From assembly GCA_910576935.1 (NCBI GenBank), contig CAJTKG010000019.1, positions 1 to 53,830 on the forward strand: a stretch of DNA of 53,830 nt. Reading direction: 5' to 3'. This DNA comes from an uncultured Muribaculaceae bacterium (GTDB taxonomy: Bacteria > Bacteroidota > Bacteroidia > Bacteroidales > Muribaculaceae). Below, piece after piece: positions 34,245 through 42,676 of this stretch (position 1 is its first letter; every line of letters begins with the position of its first letter). The notes beneath the pieces were generated by a model. The model had not been told where the DNA came from. It did no database searches and was given only the letters and a program-made list of their open reading frames with translations. The position numbers and the translations under genes are program-made.

Positions 34245-34387
34245 ATACAATCCGAGGCTGTTGTCAAGTGTTTTTTTGTCGTTTAATGTTATTTTGTCAA
34301 AATAAATGGCCTGTAGCATGTCGGCCGTAGCATAGATACGCATCGATATACTCGAAAATAGGTATTGCCGAAAAAATGAGAAACCTC

Positions 34388-34395
34388 TAATTTTG
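34388..34395 (+). promoter_or_regulatory. -7 box of the TonB-dependent receptor promoter
   Basis: TAATTTTG is an exact TAnnTTTG match 30 bp upstream of the receptor start codon. A TATTG at 34363-34367, about 20 bp earlier, may be a weak -33 element. Confidence 0.55.
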
Positions 34396-34425
34396 CAGTC
34401 CCGAAGAATAATTAGTTAATTTGAC

Positions 34426-36735
34426 ATGAGATATTTAATTGCAAGTCTGTCGGCCGTGCTATTGACAGTCGTTGAGACTTTCGGCATCACAATCAAAGGA
34501 AAAGTAATCGACGCCCACAGCGGCGAGCCCATATCATTTGCAAGCGTGGCGGTTGTCGGCACCGAGACAGCCTCGATGACTGATGACGACGGCCTTTTTG
34601 AAATTGAGATCTCTCAGCCCGACAATTTTGTGATTCGGGCTTCCATGGTGGGCTACAATCCTGCCGAACAGACCGTAAACATCGGCAGAGTGAAAAACGG
34701 CGGAATAATCATCGCGATGCGACAGAGCAACGTCGAGATGGACGAGCTCGTCGTCTCGGCCAACCGCAATGTAGTGCGACGCTGCGAGGCTCCGGTTGTC
34801 GTCGGTGTAATCAGCACCAAACTTTTCAACATGGTCAACTCAGCCGACCTAGCCCAGTCACTCGATTACCAGACCGGTCTAAGGGTCGAAAACAATTGTC
34901 AGAACTGCGGTTTCCCACAACTGCGCATCAACGGTCTCGAAGGCCCTTACACCCAGGTGCTAATCAACAACCGTCCCGTCGTAAGCTCGCTGTCGGGCGT
35001 CTACGCTCTCGAACAGATGCCTGCCAACATGATCGAGCGCATCGAGGTCGTACGCGGAGGCGGCTCGGCGCTCTTCGGTGCCAACGCTGTCGGCGGCACC
35101 GTCAACGTCATCACGAAAGAGCCTGTCAACGACCGCATTGAAGCCGGATACAACATGTCGAACTTCAACGGCAAGACATGGGATAAAAACGTCACGGCCA
35201 ACGCCACGGTCGTCGATGACGACGGCCACTACGGCATATCGCTCTTCGAAAGCTACCGTCACCGCTCACCTTACGACCACGACGGCGACGGATTCTCCGA
35301 AATAGGCAAACTCAGTCTCAACACCCTGGGGTTCAACGCATTTTATCGCCTGCATCAGACTGCGCGCATTGGCGTCGAATACCATAACACTCACGAATTT
35401 CGTCGCGGCGGCAACAAATTTGACCTCGAACCCTTCCAGACCGACATCACCGAACAGACACATCACTATATCAACAGTGGCGGCCTCAACTACAACCAAA
35501 GCTGGCACAACTACAAATACCGCCTCAACTCCTACGCCTCAGCCCAGCACATCGACCGCAACAGCTACTATGGCGCACAACGCAACCCCGATGCCTACGG
35601 CAAGACAAACGATATGACGTGGATTATCGGCTCGACATTCAGTGGCGACATCGACAGATTTATCTTCTCACCGGCAACGATGACGGCGGGAGTCGAGTAT
35701 CAGAGCAACAACCTGCACGACATCATGACCGGTTACGGCCGGAACATGCGACAGAACGTCGACATCTTCGGCACATTTGTCCAGAGCGAGTGGAAAATGC
35801 GACACTTCACATTCCTCGCCGGCGGCCGCCTCGACTTCCACAATCTCGTCGACAACCCGATATTCAGCCCGCGCTTAAACGTGCTCTACCGTCCCACGCC
35901 ACAATGGCAGATACGCGGCACATGGTCGACAGGATTCCGCGCACCCCAGGCCTACGACGAGGATCTGCACGTAACAGCCGTCGGCGGCGAAGGTGTAATA
36001 ATACGTCTGGCCGACGGACTGAATCCCGAGCGCTCAAACAGCTTCAGCTTTTCGGTCGACCGCGATTTCAGAATCGGCGAGCTCGACACCGACATTCTTC
36101 TCGAAGGTTTCTATACCGACCTGAGCGATGTGTTTGTACTCGACGTCATCGGCCGCGACGACAATGGAAACATGGTAAAAGAACGCCGCAACGGCGACGG
36201 CGCCCGCGTCTACGGGCTAAACACAGACATAAAATTGACCTATACAGACTACACGCTCGACATGGGCTTCACCGCTCAGCGCAGCCGCTATAAAATTCCC
36301 GAAAAATGGAGCGAAGGCCCCGATGTGGCCCCGACTCGCGACATGCCGCGAGCTCCCGAAATTTACGGGTTCTTCACCCTGTCGGCCGTGCCGCGTCCGC
36401 GTCTCGAGTGCTCGCTCTCGGGAGTCTTCACCGGGCACATGCATGTACCACACTACGCTCCCGACCCCACAATCATTCCGGCTGACTATCCCTATCATTA
36501 CATTAGCTCGGATATTATGGAACAGAGTCCGGCGTTCTTCGACCTCAACGCCAAAGTGAGCTACACCTTCCCGCTGCATGGCAAACTGAGAATGGAGTTG
36601 AGCGCAGGCGTCAAGAATATCCTCGGCCAGTTCCAGAAAGACCTTGACAAAGGCGAATTCCGAGACTCGGGTTATTTCTACGGTCCGGCACAACCACGCA
36701 CATTCTTCTTCGGCATCAAATTCATGACAATCTGA
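34426..36735 (+). CDS. TonB-dependent outer-membrane receptor with carboxypeptidase-like N domain
   Basis: The 769-residue protein has a signal peptide (1-20) and a CarboxypepD_reg-like domain (about 22-100: KGKVIDAHSGEPISFASV). A plug domain follows (about 110-230), with the block IERIEVVRGGGSALFGANAV, and then a 22-strand barrel ending in a terminal aromatic region. A cysteine pair in the plug (NCQNCGF) and a motif GFRAPQAYDEDLH resembling the FRAP box of haem-type receptors are present. The NPNL partner of that box is only partly matched (LNPERS). No SusD-like lipoprotein is adjacent, so this is not a glycan utilisation pair. Import of a metal, haem or cofactor is a plausible inference. 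It ends with a strong terminator. Confidence 0.9.
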   Translation: MRYLIASLSAVLLTVVETFGITIKGKVIDAHSGEPISFASVAVVGTETASMTDDDGLFEIEISQPDNFVIRASMVGYNPAEQTVNIGRVKNGGIIIAMRQSNVEMDELVVSANRNVVRRCEAPVVVGVISTKLFNMVNSADLAQSLDYQTGLRVENNCQNCGFPQLRINGLEGPYTQVLINNRPVVSSLSGVYALEQMPANMIERIEVVRGGGSALFGANAVGGTVNVITKEPVNDRIEAGYNMSNFNGKTWDKNVTANATVVDDDGHYGISLFESYRHRSPYDHDGDGFSEIGKLSLNTLGFNAFYRLHQTARIGVEYHNTHEFRRGGNKFDLEPFQTDITEQTHHYINSGGLNYNQSWHNYKYRLNSYASAQHIDRNSYYGAQRNPDAYGKTNDMTWIIGSTFSGDIDRFIFSPATMTAGVEYQSNNLHDIMTGYGRNMRQNVDIFGTFVQSEWKMRHFTFLAGGRLDFHNLVDNPIFSPRLNVLYRPTPQWQIRGTWSTGFRAPQAYDEDLHVTAVGGEGVIIRLADGLNPERSNSFSFSVDRDFRIGELDTDILLEGFYTDLSDVFVLDVIGRDDNGNMVKERRNGDGARVYGLNTDIKLTYTDYTLDMGFTAQRSRYKIPEKWSEGPDVAPTRDMPRAPEIYGFFTLSAVPRPRLECSLSGVFTGHMHVPHYAPDPTIIPADYPYHYISSDIMEQSPAFFDLNAKVSYTFPLHGKLRMELSAGVKNILGQFQKDLDKGEFRDSGYFYGPAQPRTFFFGIKFMTI

Positions 36736-36756
36736 CCGAATGACGGCGAACTGTTA

Positions 36757-36792
36757 AAAAATTGAGGCAAATGAAAATTTGTCTCAATTTTT
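36757..36792 (+). terminator. Terminator of the TonB receptor gene
   Basis: A 16-bp stem, starting AAAAATTGAGGCAAAT and closing ATTTGTCTCAATTTTT with one G-U pair, has a GAAA tetraloop. The symmetric A/T flanks make it effective in both directions. Confidence 0.85.
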
Positions 36793-36886
36793 GTTGCATA
36801 TTGCAACCACAAGTAATAATTTAGCGGCATAAATCTTTTTAAGCTTCAAAACATCTTACCATTTTCCGGATTTTAACCGCAGATTT

Positions 36887-38443
36887 ATGAAAAAACTTTA
36901 CTCCATCATCGCAGCCTCCGTTCTATGCGGAGCAACCATGGTCGCCAACGCACTCCCGACCCTTCCGAAATCAAAAATGATCGACCGTGCACAGCTCGAA
37001 GCTCTCGCCGACAGCAAGCAGAAAGCCCGGGTAATGAAAACGCCGCCCGCTGACCTCGGCGGCAACTTCACCTCATGGGAAACCCTAAAAAACGGTCACT
37101 ACAACGCCGATCTCGGCATGACAAAAGAATGTGACGTGACCGTCTACTGGTGTACCACCGACCCGTCGGGTATGGGCATGGGCGTGGATTCATGGTATTT
37201 CGACGGTCTCTACGACGGAGTCCGAATGGCCGGCATGCCTTTCATCGAGAACTATCAGATCGGCACGGGCAAAACAGGCTATACATACAACGGCAAACCG
37301 GTGATGTATGACGACATAAAATATCACTACTCGGTCGATGGCATCGGCTCGGGCTACGATGAGGCCATGGGTCTCTTTACCATGGGATTCCTCTATTATG
37401 TAGATGACCCTGACGTGGTCGAAAACGTCGTAGGTTACGGCAACGAGACCGTGCAGCTTGAAGGCGAATACAAAGACTACCGCACATCGCTTGATATCAT
37501 CGGCGAGACCAAAGACGCAAAACGACTGAAAGTAAAACCGGCTTTTGTCGATGCAGCAAACGTAAAAGTGCAGGTATATCCCAAAGCATATGAATATGAT
37601 GAGTTCGGCGACCCCGCCGACGAGCTTCAGGCCGTGATTGACGCCCAGCACGCCGACGCCGCCATCGCCGCGCTCGATAAAGCCGAGGCCGTCTATTTCG
37701 ACCTCAACGCCAACGGCACATACACCGTCGTAATGACCTATGAAGGCGAGGAAGGCGCCAAGGAATACAACGTCGGCACATATAACTTCGACAACAACTG
37801 GAGCGACTACGGCACCGCCGACTTCACAGACGACTATATATCGTCTTACTACGACGAGTTCCCCATCATCACGGTGCCCAATGTCAAGGTTCAGAAATAC
37901 AACGGCAAAGACATCTACCGTCTGATCAATCCGTGGACAACCGACGACCAGTTCTTCAAAGCATATTCACGACTGAAAGCCGTCGACGAGGAAGTCAATT
38001 CATTCTTCGTCATCAACGCCGAGCGCCCCGATAAAGTGTATGTCGAAATAAACCCGACCGACATCACATATGACGACGGCATCCGTATGGTCGCCGGCAG
38101 CGCCGCCCATTACAATATCATCAACGGCCGCACTGACGAACAGATCACCGAGAAAGGATATTGGGGCAGCATCGCTACGGAAGGAAACGTTTCAACCGTG
38201 ACTTTCCCGCGCATGACGCTGATGATGCGTCCGGCCAACACCATGTCTCCCATGTTTGCCGGTTACAACGACGCATTCAAGGTTGTCATCACCAAAACAT
38301 CCGACGGCGTCAGCGATATCGCCGCTGACGACAACGCACCTGTCGAATACTACAACCTTCAGGGTGTACGCGTCGAAAATCCCGCCGCCGGCCTCTATAT
38401 CCGCCGCCAGGGTTCTAAAGTCTCTAAGGTTATCGTAAAATAA
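36887..38443 (+). CDS. Secreted protein with type IX sorting-like C-terminal tail, 518 residues
   Basis: A signal peptide (MKKLYSIIAASVLCGATMVANA) leads a beta-rich protein without a family I recognise. It is rich in Tyr, Asp and Gly, with repeated short strands (VTVYWCTTDPSG, AVYFDLNANGTYTVVMTYEG). It has two cysteines (one each in KECDVTVYWC) close together. The last 35 residues (VEYYNLQGVRV, then GLYIRRQG and KVIVK) match the type A T9SS C-terminal domain pattern and closely resemble the tail of the 19006 protein. Surface display or secretion is expected. It has its own strong downstream terminator. Confidence 0.78.
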   Translation: MKKLYSIIAASVLCGATMVANALPTLPKSKMIDRAQLEALADSKQKARVMKTPPADLGGNFTSWETLKNGHYNADLGMTKECDVTVYWCTTDPSGMGMGVDSWYFDGLYDGVRMAGMPFIENYQIGTGKTGYTYNGKPVMYDDIKYHYSVDGIGSGYDEAMGLFTMGFLYYVDDPDVVENVVGYGNETVQLEGEYKDYRTSLDIIGETKDAKRLKVKPAFVDAANVKVQVYPKAYEYDEFGDPADELQAVIDAQHADAAIAALDKAEAVYFDLNANGTYTVVMTYEGEEGAKEYNVGTYNFDNNWSDYGTADFTDDYISSYYDEFPIITVPNVKVQKYNGKDIYRLINPWTTDDQFFKAYSRLKAVDEEVNSFFVINAERPDKVYVEINPTDITYDDGIRMVAGSAAHYNIINGRTDEQITEKGYWGSIATEGNVSTVTFPRMTLMMRPANTMSPMFAGYNDAFKVVITKTSDGVSDIAADDNAPVEYYNLQGVRVENPAAGLYIRRQGSKVSKVIVK

Positions 38444-38457
38444 TCAATCAGATATAA

Positions 38458-38507
38458 TAAGGCAAAAGGCGGCCCGCATTATAGAGCGGGCCACCTTTTG
38501 CCTTATT
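38458..38507. terminator. Strong bidirectional terminator
   Basis: A nearly perfect stem of 18-19 bp opens AAGGCAAAAGGCGGCCCGC and closes GCGGGCCACCTTTTGCCTT with one C-A mismatch. It is flanked by A/T runs on both sides. It serves the secreted-protein gene on the left and the small gene at 38555 on the right. Confidence 0.88.
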
Positions 38508-38554
38508 AAACAATGTAATGGCCTGTAACAGGCTAATTATCTCATTTCCCATTC

Positions 38555-38803
38555 TTATTCGGCCGCATAGGCCTTGACCGTGGGCGACTCTACGTCAACA
38601 CCAAACTCGCGTGCGCGGGCAAGGATGGCATGGGCGAGGCGAGGCTTGAGCGCTTCGGGACAATAACGGAAATAAGCCTCGGCGGCACGCACATGGGCGG
38701 CGTCGGGCATCGGATATTCACGGCGCTCGGGAAGCCCGAACACCGAATCTGGAAGTTCTTTCTTCTCTTCGTAGCTAAGTCGGTCGTTCATATCATCATA
38801 CAT
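38555..38803 (-). CDS. Small soluble protein, 82 residues
   Basis: The protein begins MYDDMNDRLSYEEKKELPDSV and has a helical core containing YPMPDAAHVRAAEAYFRYC and a basic helix LAHAILARAREFGV. The YPMPDxxHVRAAxxYF motif resembles a short family (DUF6582-like) that also occurs in phage genomes, where it is near capsid or protease genes. No phage gene is near here. I do not know its function. It is 32 bp after the yraN stop, on the same strand, so the two may share a transcript. Confidence 0.65.
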   Translation of the reverse strand: MYDDMNDRLSYEEKKELPDSVFGLPERREYPMPDAAHVRAAEAYFRYCPEALKPRLAHAILARAREFGVDVESPTVKAYAAE

Positions 38804-38835
38804 TTAATTATTATGTTATAGAACGCCAACACCGG

Positions 38836-39204
38836 TCAATAGGTTTTAAGCGGCGGCATAAAAGCGTCGGGGATATGCTCGACTTTATAACAGCCGGGCG
38901 AACCGACAATTATAATGACATCAAACTGCATCTCATGCTCATAATCTTTCAGTGCCATAAACGAGCGAGCCGCTGCAACCAGACGCTTAATCTTCCTGCG
39001 GTCGATAGCACTAAACGGGTCGTAATCTCCGTCGGCGCGGGTCTTGACCTCGACAAAAACAAGCCGGTCGCCTTTCATGGCTATGATATCAAGCTCGTAG
39101 TGCCCCGAGTGCCAATTGCGCTCGACAATCGCATAACCTTGCCTGACAAGAGTGTCGACGGCAATCTGCTCGCCCCAATCGCCTGTTTCATTATGCTGTG
39201 CCAT
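38836..39204 (-). CDS. YraN/UPF0102 family nuclease-fold protein
   Basis: The 122-residue protein has a PD-(D/E)XK core: GDWGEQIAVDTLVRQGY at the N terminus, then ELDIIAMKGDRLVFVEVKTR with the D...E-x-K active-site pattern, and DPFSAIDRRKIKRLV. UPF0102 proteins are related to Holliday-junction resolvases, but their substrate is not established. It lies in a minus-strand pair with the 82-residue gene. Its upstream region is bounded by the terminator of the CoA transferase gene. Confidence 0.9.
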   Translation of the reverse strand: MAQHNETGDWGEQIAVDTLVRQGYAIVERNWHSGHYELDIIAMKGDRLVFVEVKTRADGDYDPFSAIDRRKIKRLVAAARSFMALKDYEHEMQFDVIIIVGSPGCYKVEHIPDAFMPPLKTY

Positions 39205-39237
39205 AAAACTGCATTAATTATATACTCACAATAATAA

Positions 39238-39274
39238 GACCGGAATTTTGAGAGCTTGCCCCAAAACTCCGGTC
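39238..39274 (-). terminator. Terminator of the CoA transferase gene
   Basis: A 13-bp stem, GACCGGAATTTTG (39238-39250) and CAAAACTCCGGTC (39262-39274), has one mismatch. In the minus direction it is followed by a T-rich stretch. It sits 24 bp past the stop codon. Confidence 0.8.
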
Positions 39275-39298
39275 CTCTATAATGATTTCTGATTGTTA

Positions 39299-40792
39299 TC
39301 AGCAGTATTTGGAGAAATCAGCCTTGCTCATGTCGCCGTGTTCGTTAAACGCGTTGTGGAACGCATAGGCGGCGTTGAGCGAGTGTGGCGTCTGACCGCC
39401 TTTGCCCATCTTGAGGTAGTCGAGCAACAGCTCGCGATACATCGGGTGGGCACAATTGTTGATGATCTCATAAGCACGTTCTACTGGATCTTTGTGACGC
39501 AGGTCGGCGATACCCTGGTCGGTGACGATGATGTCGACAGAGTGTTCGCTGTGGTCGGCGTGAGATACCATAGGCACGATATTGCTTATAAGGCCGCCTT
39601 TTGATACTGACGGACAGCTGAAAATCGAGATATAGGCGTTGCGGGTGAAGTCGCCCGAGCCGCCGATGCCGTTCATCATTCTGGTGCCGAGCACGTGAGT
39701 CGAGTTAACGGCGCCGAAGATGTCTGCCTCGAGAGCGGTGTTCATAGCTATGACACCGAGTCGGCGGATTACCTCGGGATTGTTAGAGAGTTCGGCCGGA
39801 CGCATCAGAATCTTGTCGTGGAAATATTTGAGGTCGCCGAAGAGGCTTTCTTCGGTAGCGTCGGAGAATGTCATCGAACAAGTGCTGGCAAATGTACATT
39901 TACCCTTCTTCATCAGTTCGAGAACTGCATCCTGGATTACCTCGGTATACATCATGAACGACGGCAACTCCTTGCTTTCTCCAAGATCATAGAGGACAGC
40001 GTTGGCTACATTGCCCACACCTGACTGAAGGGGCAGAAACTCTTTGGGAAGCTTGCCCGACATATATTCGCTGACAAGAAACTTGACGACATTCGAACCG
40101 ATCTGCTTCGACACTTCGTCAGGGGCGGTAAACGATTTGACACCGTCATAGAATTTCGTTTTGACAATGCCGACAACCTTGGACGGATCGATCTTTAGCA
40201 CCGGGCTGCCGATACGGTCATTGGCACGATAAATGGGTATTTCACGACGGTAAGGAGGATCGAGGGGCATGTAAATGTCATGCATGCCGTAGAGGGTTTC
40301 GGGCAGAATTTCGTTAAGCTCGATAAAGATCTTGTCGGCCATCATGGCATAGGTAGGCACGTTACCGACGCCGGTACCGAGAATAACCTCGCCGTCGGGA
40401 GAGACAGCGGCCGCCTCGATGATCGCATAATCGATCTTGCCATAGAACCCATAGCGTGTTTCCTGAGCCATCTCAGAAAGGTGGCGGTCGAAATAGTGGC
40501 AGTCGTGACTGTTGATGCGTTTACGCAGATCGGGGACATTCTGATAGGGTGCGCGCATGTTGATGGCGTTCTCGCGAGAGAGGATTCCGTCGACATGGTC
40601 GCTTGTCGATGCGCCGGTGAAGAGATTTACTTTGAAGGGACGGCCCTCGGCATGTTCTTTGGCGGCCTTGGCGCCAATTGCCTCAGTGATGGCTTTCGGT
40701 GTGCCCGGTGCGGTAAAACCCGACAGACCGATGGTATCGCCATTCTTAATCATTTGTGCGGCTTCTTCTGCCGTGATGTAGTTAAATGCCAT
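39299..40792 (-). CDS. Acetyl-CoA hydrolase/transferase-family CoA transferase (succinyl-CoA:acetate type)
   Basis: The 497-residue protein of the acetyl-CoA hydrolase/transferase family has length and order as in succinyl-CoA:acetate CoA transferases (Cat1/SCACT/AarC). The catalytic glutamate is E284 in MYTEVIQDAV. The N-terminal GLSGFTAPGTPKA and the C-terminal GGSGDFTRNAYISIFSCPS blocks are typical. It moves CoA between succinyl-CoA (or propionyl-CoA) and acetate, conserving a thioester bond during fermentation. It fits the succinate and propionate enzymes encoded elsewhere in the window. Substrate preference cannot be read from sequence. It is monocistronic. Confidence 0.88.
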   Translation of the reverse strand: MAFNYITAEEAAQMIKNGDTIGLSGFTAPGTPKAITEAIGAKAAKEHAEGRPFKVNLFTGASTSDHVDGILSRENAINMRAPYQNVPDLRKRINSHDCHYFDRHLSEMAQETRYGFYGKIDYAIIEAAAVSPDGEVILGTGVGNVPTYAMMADKIFIELNEILPETLYGMHDIYMPLDPPYRREIPIYRANDRIGSPVLKIDPSKVVGIVKTKFYDGVKSFTAPDEVSKQIGSNVVKFLVSEYMSGKLPKEFLPLQSGVGNVANAVLYDLGESKELPSFMMYTEVIQDAVLELMKKGKCTFASTCSMTFSDATEESLFGDLKYFHDKILMRPAELSNNPEVIRRLGVIAMNTALEADIFGAVNSTHVLGTRMMNGIGGSGDFTRNAYISIFSCPSVSKGGLISNIVPMVSHADHSEHSVDIIVTDQGIADLRHKDPVERAYEIINNCAHPMYRELLLDYLKMGKGGQTPHSLNAAYAFHNAFNEHGDMSKADFSKYC

Positions 40793-40840
40793 TAGGTTTA
40801 TTCGGTTTATAGTTAAATGTGATAATTCTATATGTTGTAT

Positions 40841-41203
40841 TTAAAACTTTTTCTCAAGTATGACCGACCATTTTACAGCTTGGCGCATTGCATCATTGTC
40901 AATGACAGGCGTTGATGCCGCCTCGTCGTCAACAACGTCTTGCTGTGTCAGGGCCGGGTCAATTCTGTAGTCCGGCTGCTGCATTACAGGTTGACGGAGG
41001 TTCTGACCTGCCGAAGCCGATTGTACGACACATTCAGCAGTGTCATCACCGTCATTGTTACCGTAATCAGACCACGCCGTTTCCCGATACTGTGGCTTCA
41101 ACGCCTGACCGGCTGATTCCCGACGACGTTTTTCCCTGGCGCCTTTGATAGATGCCCATACCAGCGACGCGATAAATATCACGCCGGCAGCAAGCAGGTC
41201 CAT
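40841..41203 (-). CDS. Small single-pass membrane protein, 120 residues
   Basis: With the start set at ATG 41201-41203 the protein begins MDLLAAGVIFIASLVWASIKG, one N-terminal membrane helix, followed by a basic patch REKRRRES and then about 90 polar, probably disordered residues rich in Gln, Asp and Ser. The C terminus is AVKWSVILEKKF. A longer in-frame start at 41245 is excluded because the -7 box sits on it. No family is recognised. Confidence 0.6.
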   Translation of the reverse strand: MDLLAAGVIFIASLVWASIKGAREKRRRESAGQALKPQYRETAWSDYGNNDGDDTAECVVQSASAGQNLRQPVMQQPDYRIDPALTQQDVVDDEAASTPVIDNDAMRQAVKWSVILEKKF

Positions 41204-41232
41204 TAATTTTTCATCCACTACAGTTTTTTTTG

Positions 41233-41240
41233 TAATTTTG
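41233..41240 (+). promoter_or_regulatory. -7 box of the miaB-CHAT-CHASE2 operon promoter
   Basis: TAATTTTG is an exact TAnnTTTG match 47 bp upstream of the miaB start at 41288. The expected -33 region carries TTTTT rather than TTTG. It stands 2 bp from the opposing promoter box at 41243-41250. Confidence 0.55.
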
Positions 41241-41242
41241 CA

Positions 41243-41274
41243 CAAAAATAGCTAAACTTGTGCAACGACACAAA
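41243..41274 (-). promoter_or_regulatory. Promoter of the small membrane protein gene
   Basis: On the minus strand TTTG (41274-41271), a 20-bp spacer and TATTTTTG (41250-41243) form a full Bacteroidota promoter, 39 bp ahead of the chosen start. The two divergent -7 boxes lie 2 bp apart, so polymerases facing each way would compete. Confidence 0.75.
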
Positions 41275-41287
41275 TATTTTTAATAAA

Positions 41288-42649
41288 ATGAGTGATTTAA
41301 ACACCGATATAACTCCCGCCAACAAGCTTCTTTTCATTGAAACCTACGGCTGCCAGATGAATGTCGCCGACAGCGAAGTCGTAGCCTCAATCATGGAAAT
41401 GGCCGGATATCAAATCACCGACGCCATCGAAGACGCCGATGCCATACTCCTGAATACCTGCTCAATACGCGACAATGCCGAGCAGAAAATCGTCACCCGC
41501 CTTCAATATCTCGCCTCTCTGCGACGCAAGAAAAGCGGCCAACACCGCTTGATTGTCGGCGTAATAGGCTGCATGGCCGAACGCGTGCGCGACAACCTTA
41601 TCGACAAGCACGGTGTCGACCTCGTCGCCGGTCCCGACTCATATCTCGATCTGCCTGCACTGTTCGCCGCCGCCGAGGCCGGCGAGAAAGCCATAAATGT
41701 CGAGTTGAGCACAACCGAGACATACCGCGAGGTCATACCTTCGCGCATCGGCGGCAACCGGGTCAGCGGCTATATCAGCATCATGCGCGGCTGCAACAAC
41801 TTCTGTTCTTATTGCATCGTGCCATATACCCGCGGACGCGAGCGCAGTCGTCCGGTCGAGAGCATCTTGCGTGAGCTCGCCGACCTGCGTGCTAAAGGAT
41901 TCAGAGAAGTGACTCTGCTCGGTCAGAATGTCAACAGCTACAACTACACCGATGAAACGGGCGTCACGACAGACTTCGCACGTCTGCTCGCCACCGTCGC
42001 CGAAGCCGCCCCCGAAATGAGGGTACGCTTCACCACCTCACACCCCAAAGACATGTCAGACAAGACTATCGCCGTCATAGCTTCGCACCCTAACATCTGC
42101 CGCCATATACACCTGCCCGTGCAATCCGGCAGCAACAAGGTGCTCAAAGCCATGAACCGCAAATATACACGCGAATGGTATCTCGACCGAATCCGGGCCA
42201 TTCGCAAGGCCATTCCCGACTGCGGCATTTCTACAGACCTCTTCACCGGTTTCCACAATGAAAACGAAGAAGATTTCAAGGAGACGCTGTCACTGATGAG
42301 AGAAGTCGGCTTCGACTCTTCATTTATGTTCAAATACTCTGAACGCCCGGGCACTCTCGCCTCACGCACGATGCCCGACAATATTACCGAAGAAGTCAAA
42401 ATCGAACGTCTGAACCGCATGATAGCCCTACAGAACGAACTGTCGCTCGAATCAAACCGCCGCGATATAGGAAAAGAGTTCGAGGTTCTCGTCGAGGGTG
42501 TCTCAAAACGCTCGACCGCCCAATGGATGGGCCGCACGAGCCAGAACAAGACCTGCGTCTTTCCTCGCGGAGAATACCGCGCAGGCGATTATGTCAAAGT
42601 CATCGTCAAAGACGCCACCTCGGCCACACTTATCTGCGAACTCGCCTGA
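41288..42649 (+). CDS. miaB: tRNA-2-methylthio-N6-dimethylallyladenosine synthase
   Basis: The 453-residue radical SAM enzyme adds the methylthio group to i6A37 of tRNAs. The N-terminal auxiliary cluster cysteines are C22 (ETYGCQMN), C58 (LNTCSI) and C95 (GCMAERV). The radical SAM CxxxCxxC is C169, C173, C176 (GCNNFCSYCIVPY). A TRAM domain closes the protein (about 390-453). The start was placed at 41288 (MSDLNTD), since an earlier in-frame ATG lies close to the promoter and lacks family sequence. It is the first gene of an operon that continues, with 27 bp and then 2 bp gaps, into the second CHAT locus. Confidence 0.95.
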   Translation: MSDLNTDITPANKLLFIETYGCQMNVADSEVVASIMEMAGYQITDAIEDADAILLNTCSIRDNAEQKIVTRLQYLASLRRKKSGQHRLIVGVIGCMAERVRDNLIDKHGVDLVAGPDSYLDLPALFAAAEAGEKAINVELSTTETYREVIPSRIGGNRVSGYISIMRGCNNFCSYCIVPYTRGRERSRPVESILRELADLRAKGFREVTLLGQNVNSYNYTDETGVTTDFARLLATVAEAAPEMRVRFTTSHPKDMSDKTIAVIASHPNICRHIHLPVQSGSNKVLKAMNRKYTREWYLDRIRAIRKAIPDCGISTDLFTGFHNENEEDFKETLSLMREVGFDSSFMFKYSERPGTLASRTMPDNITEEVKIERLNRMIALQNELSLESNRRDIGKEFEVLVEGVSKRSTAQWMGRTSQNKTCVFPRGEYRAGDYVKVIVKDATSATLICELA

Positions 42650-42676
42650 CCAACACCAAATCAACACCCAAAAGCC

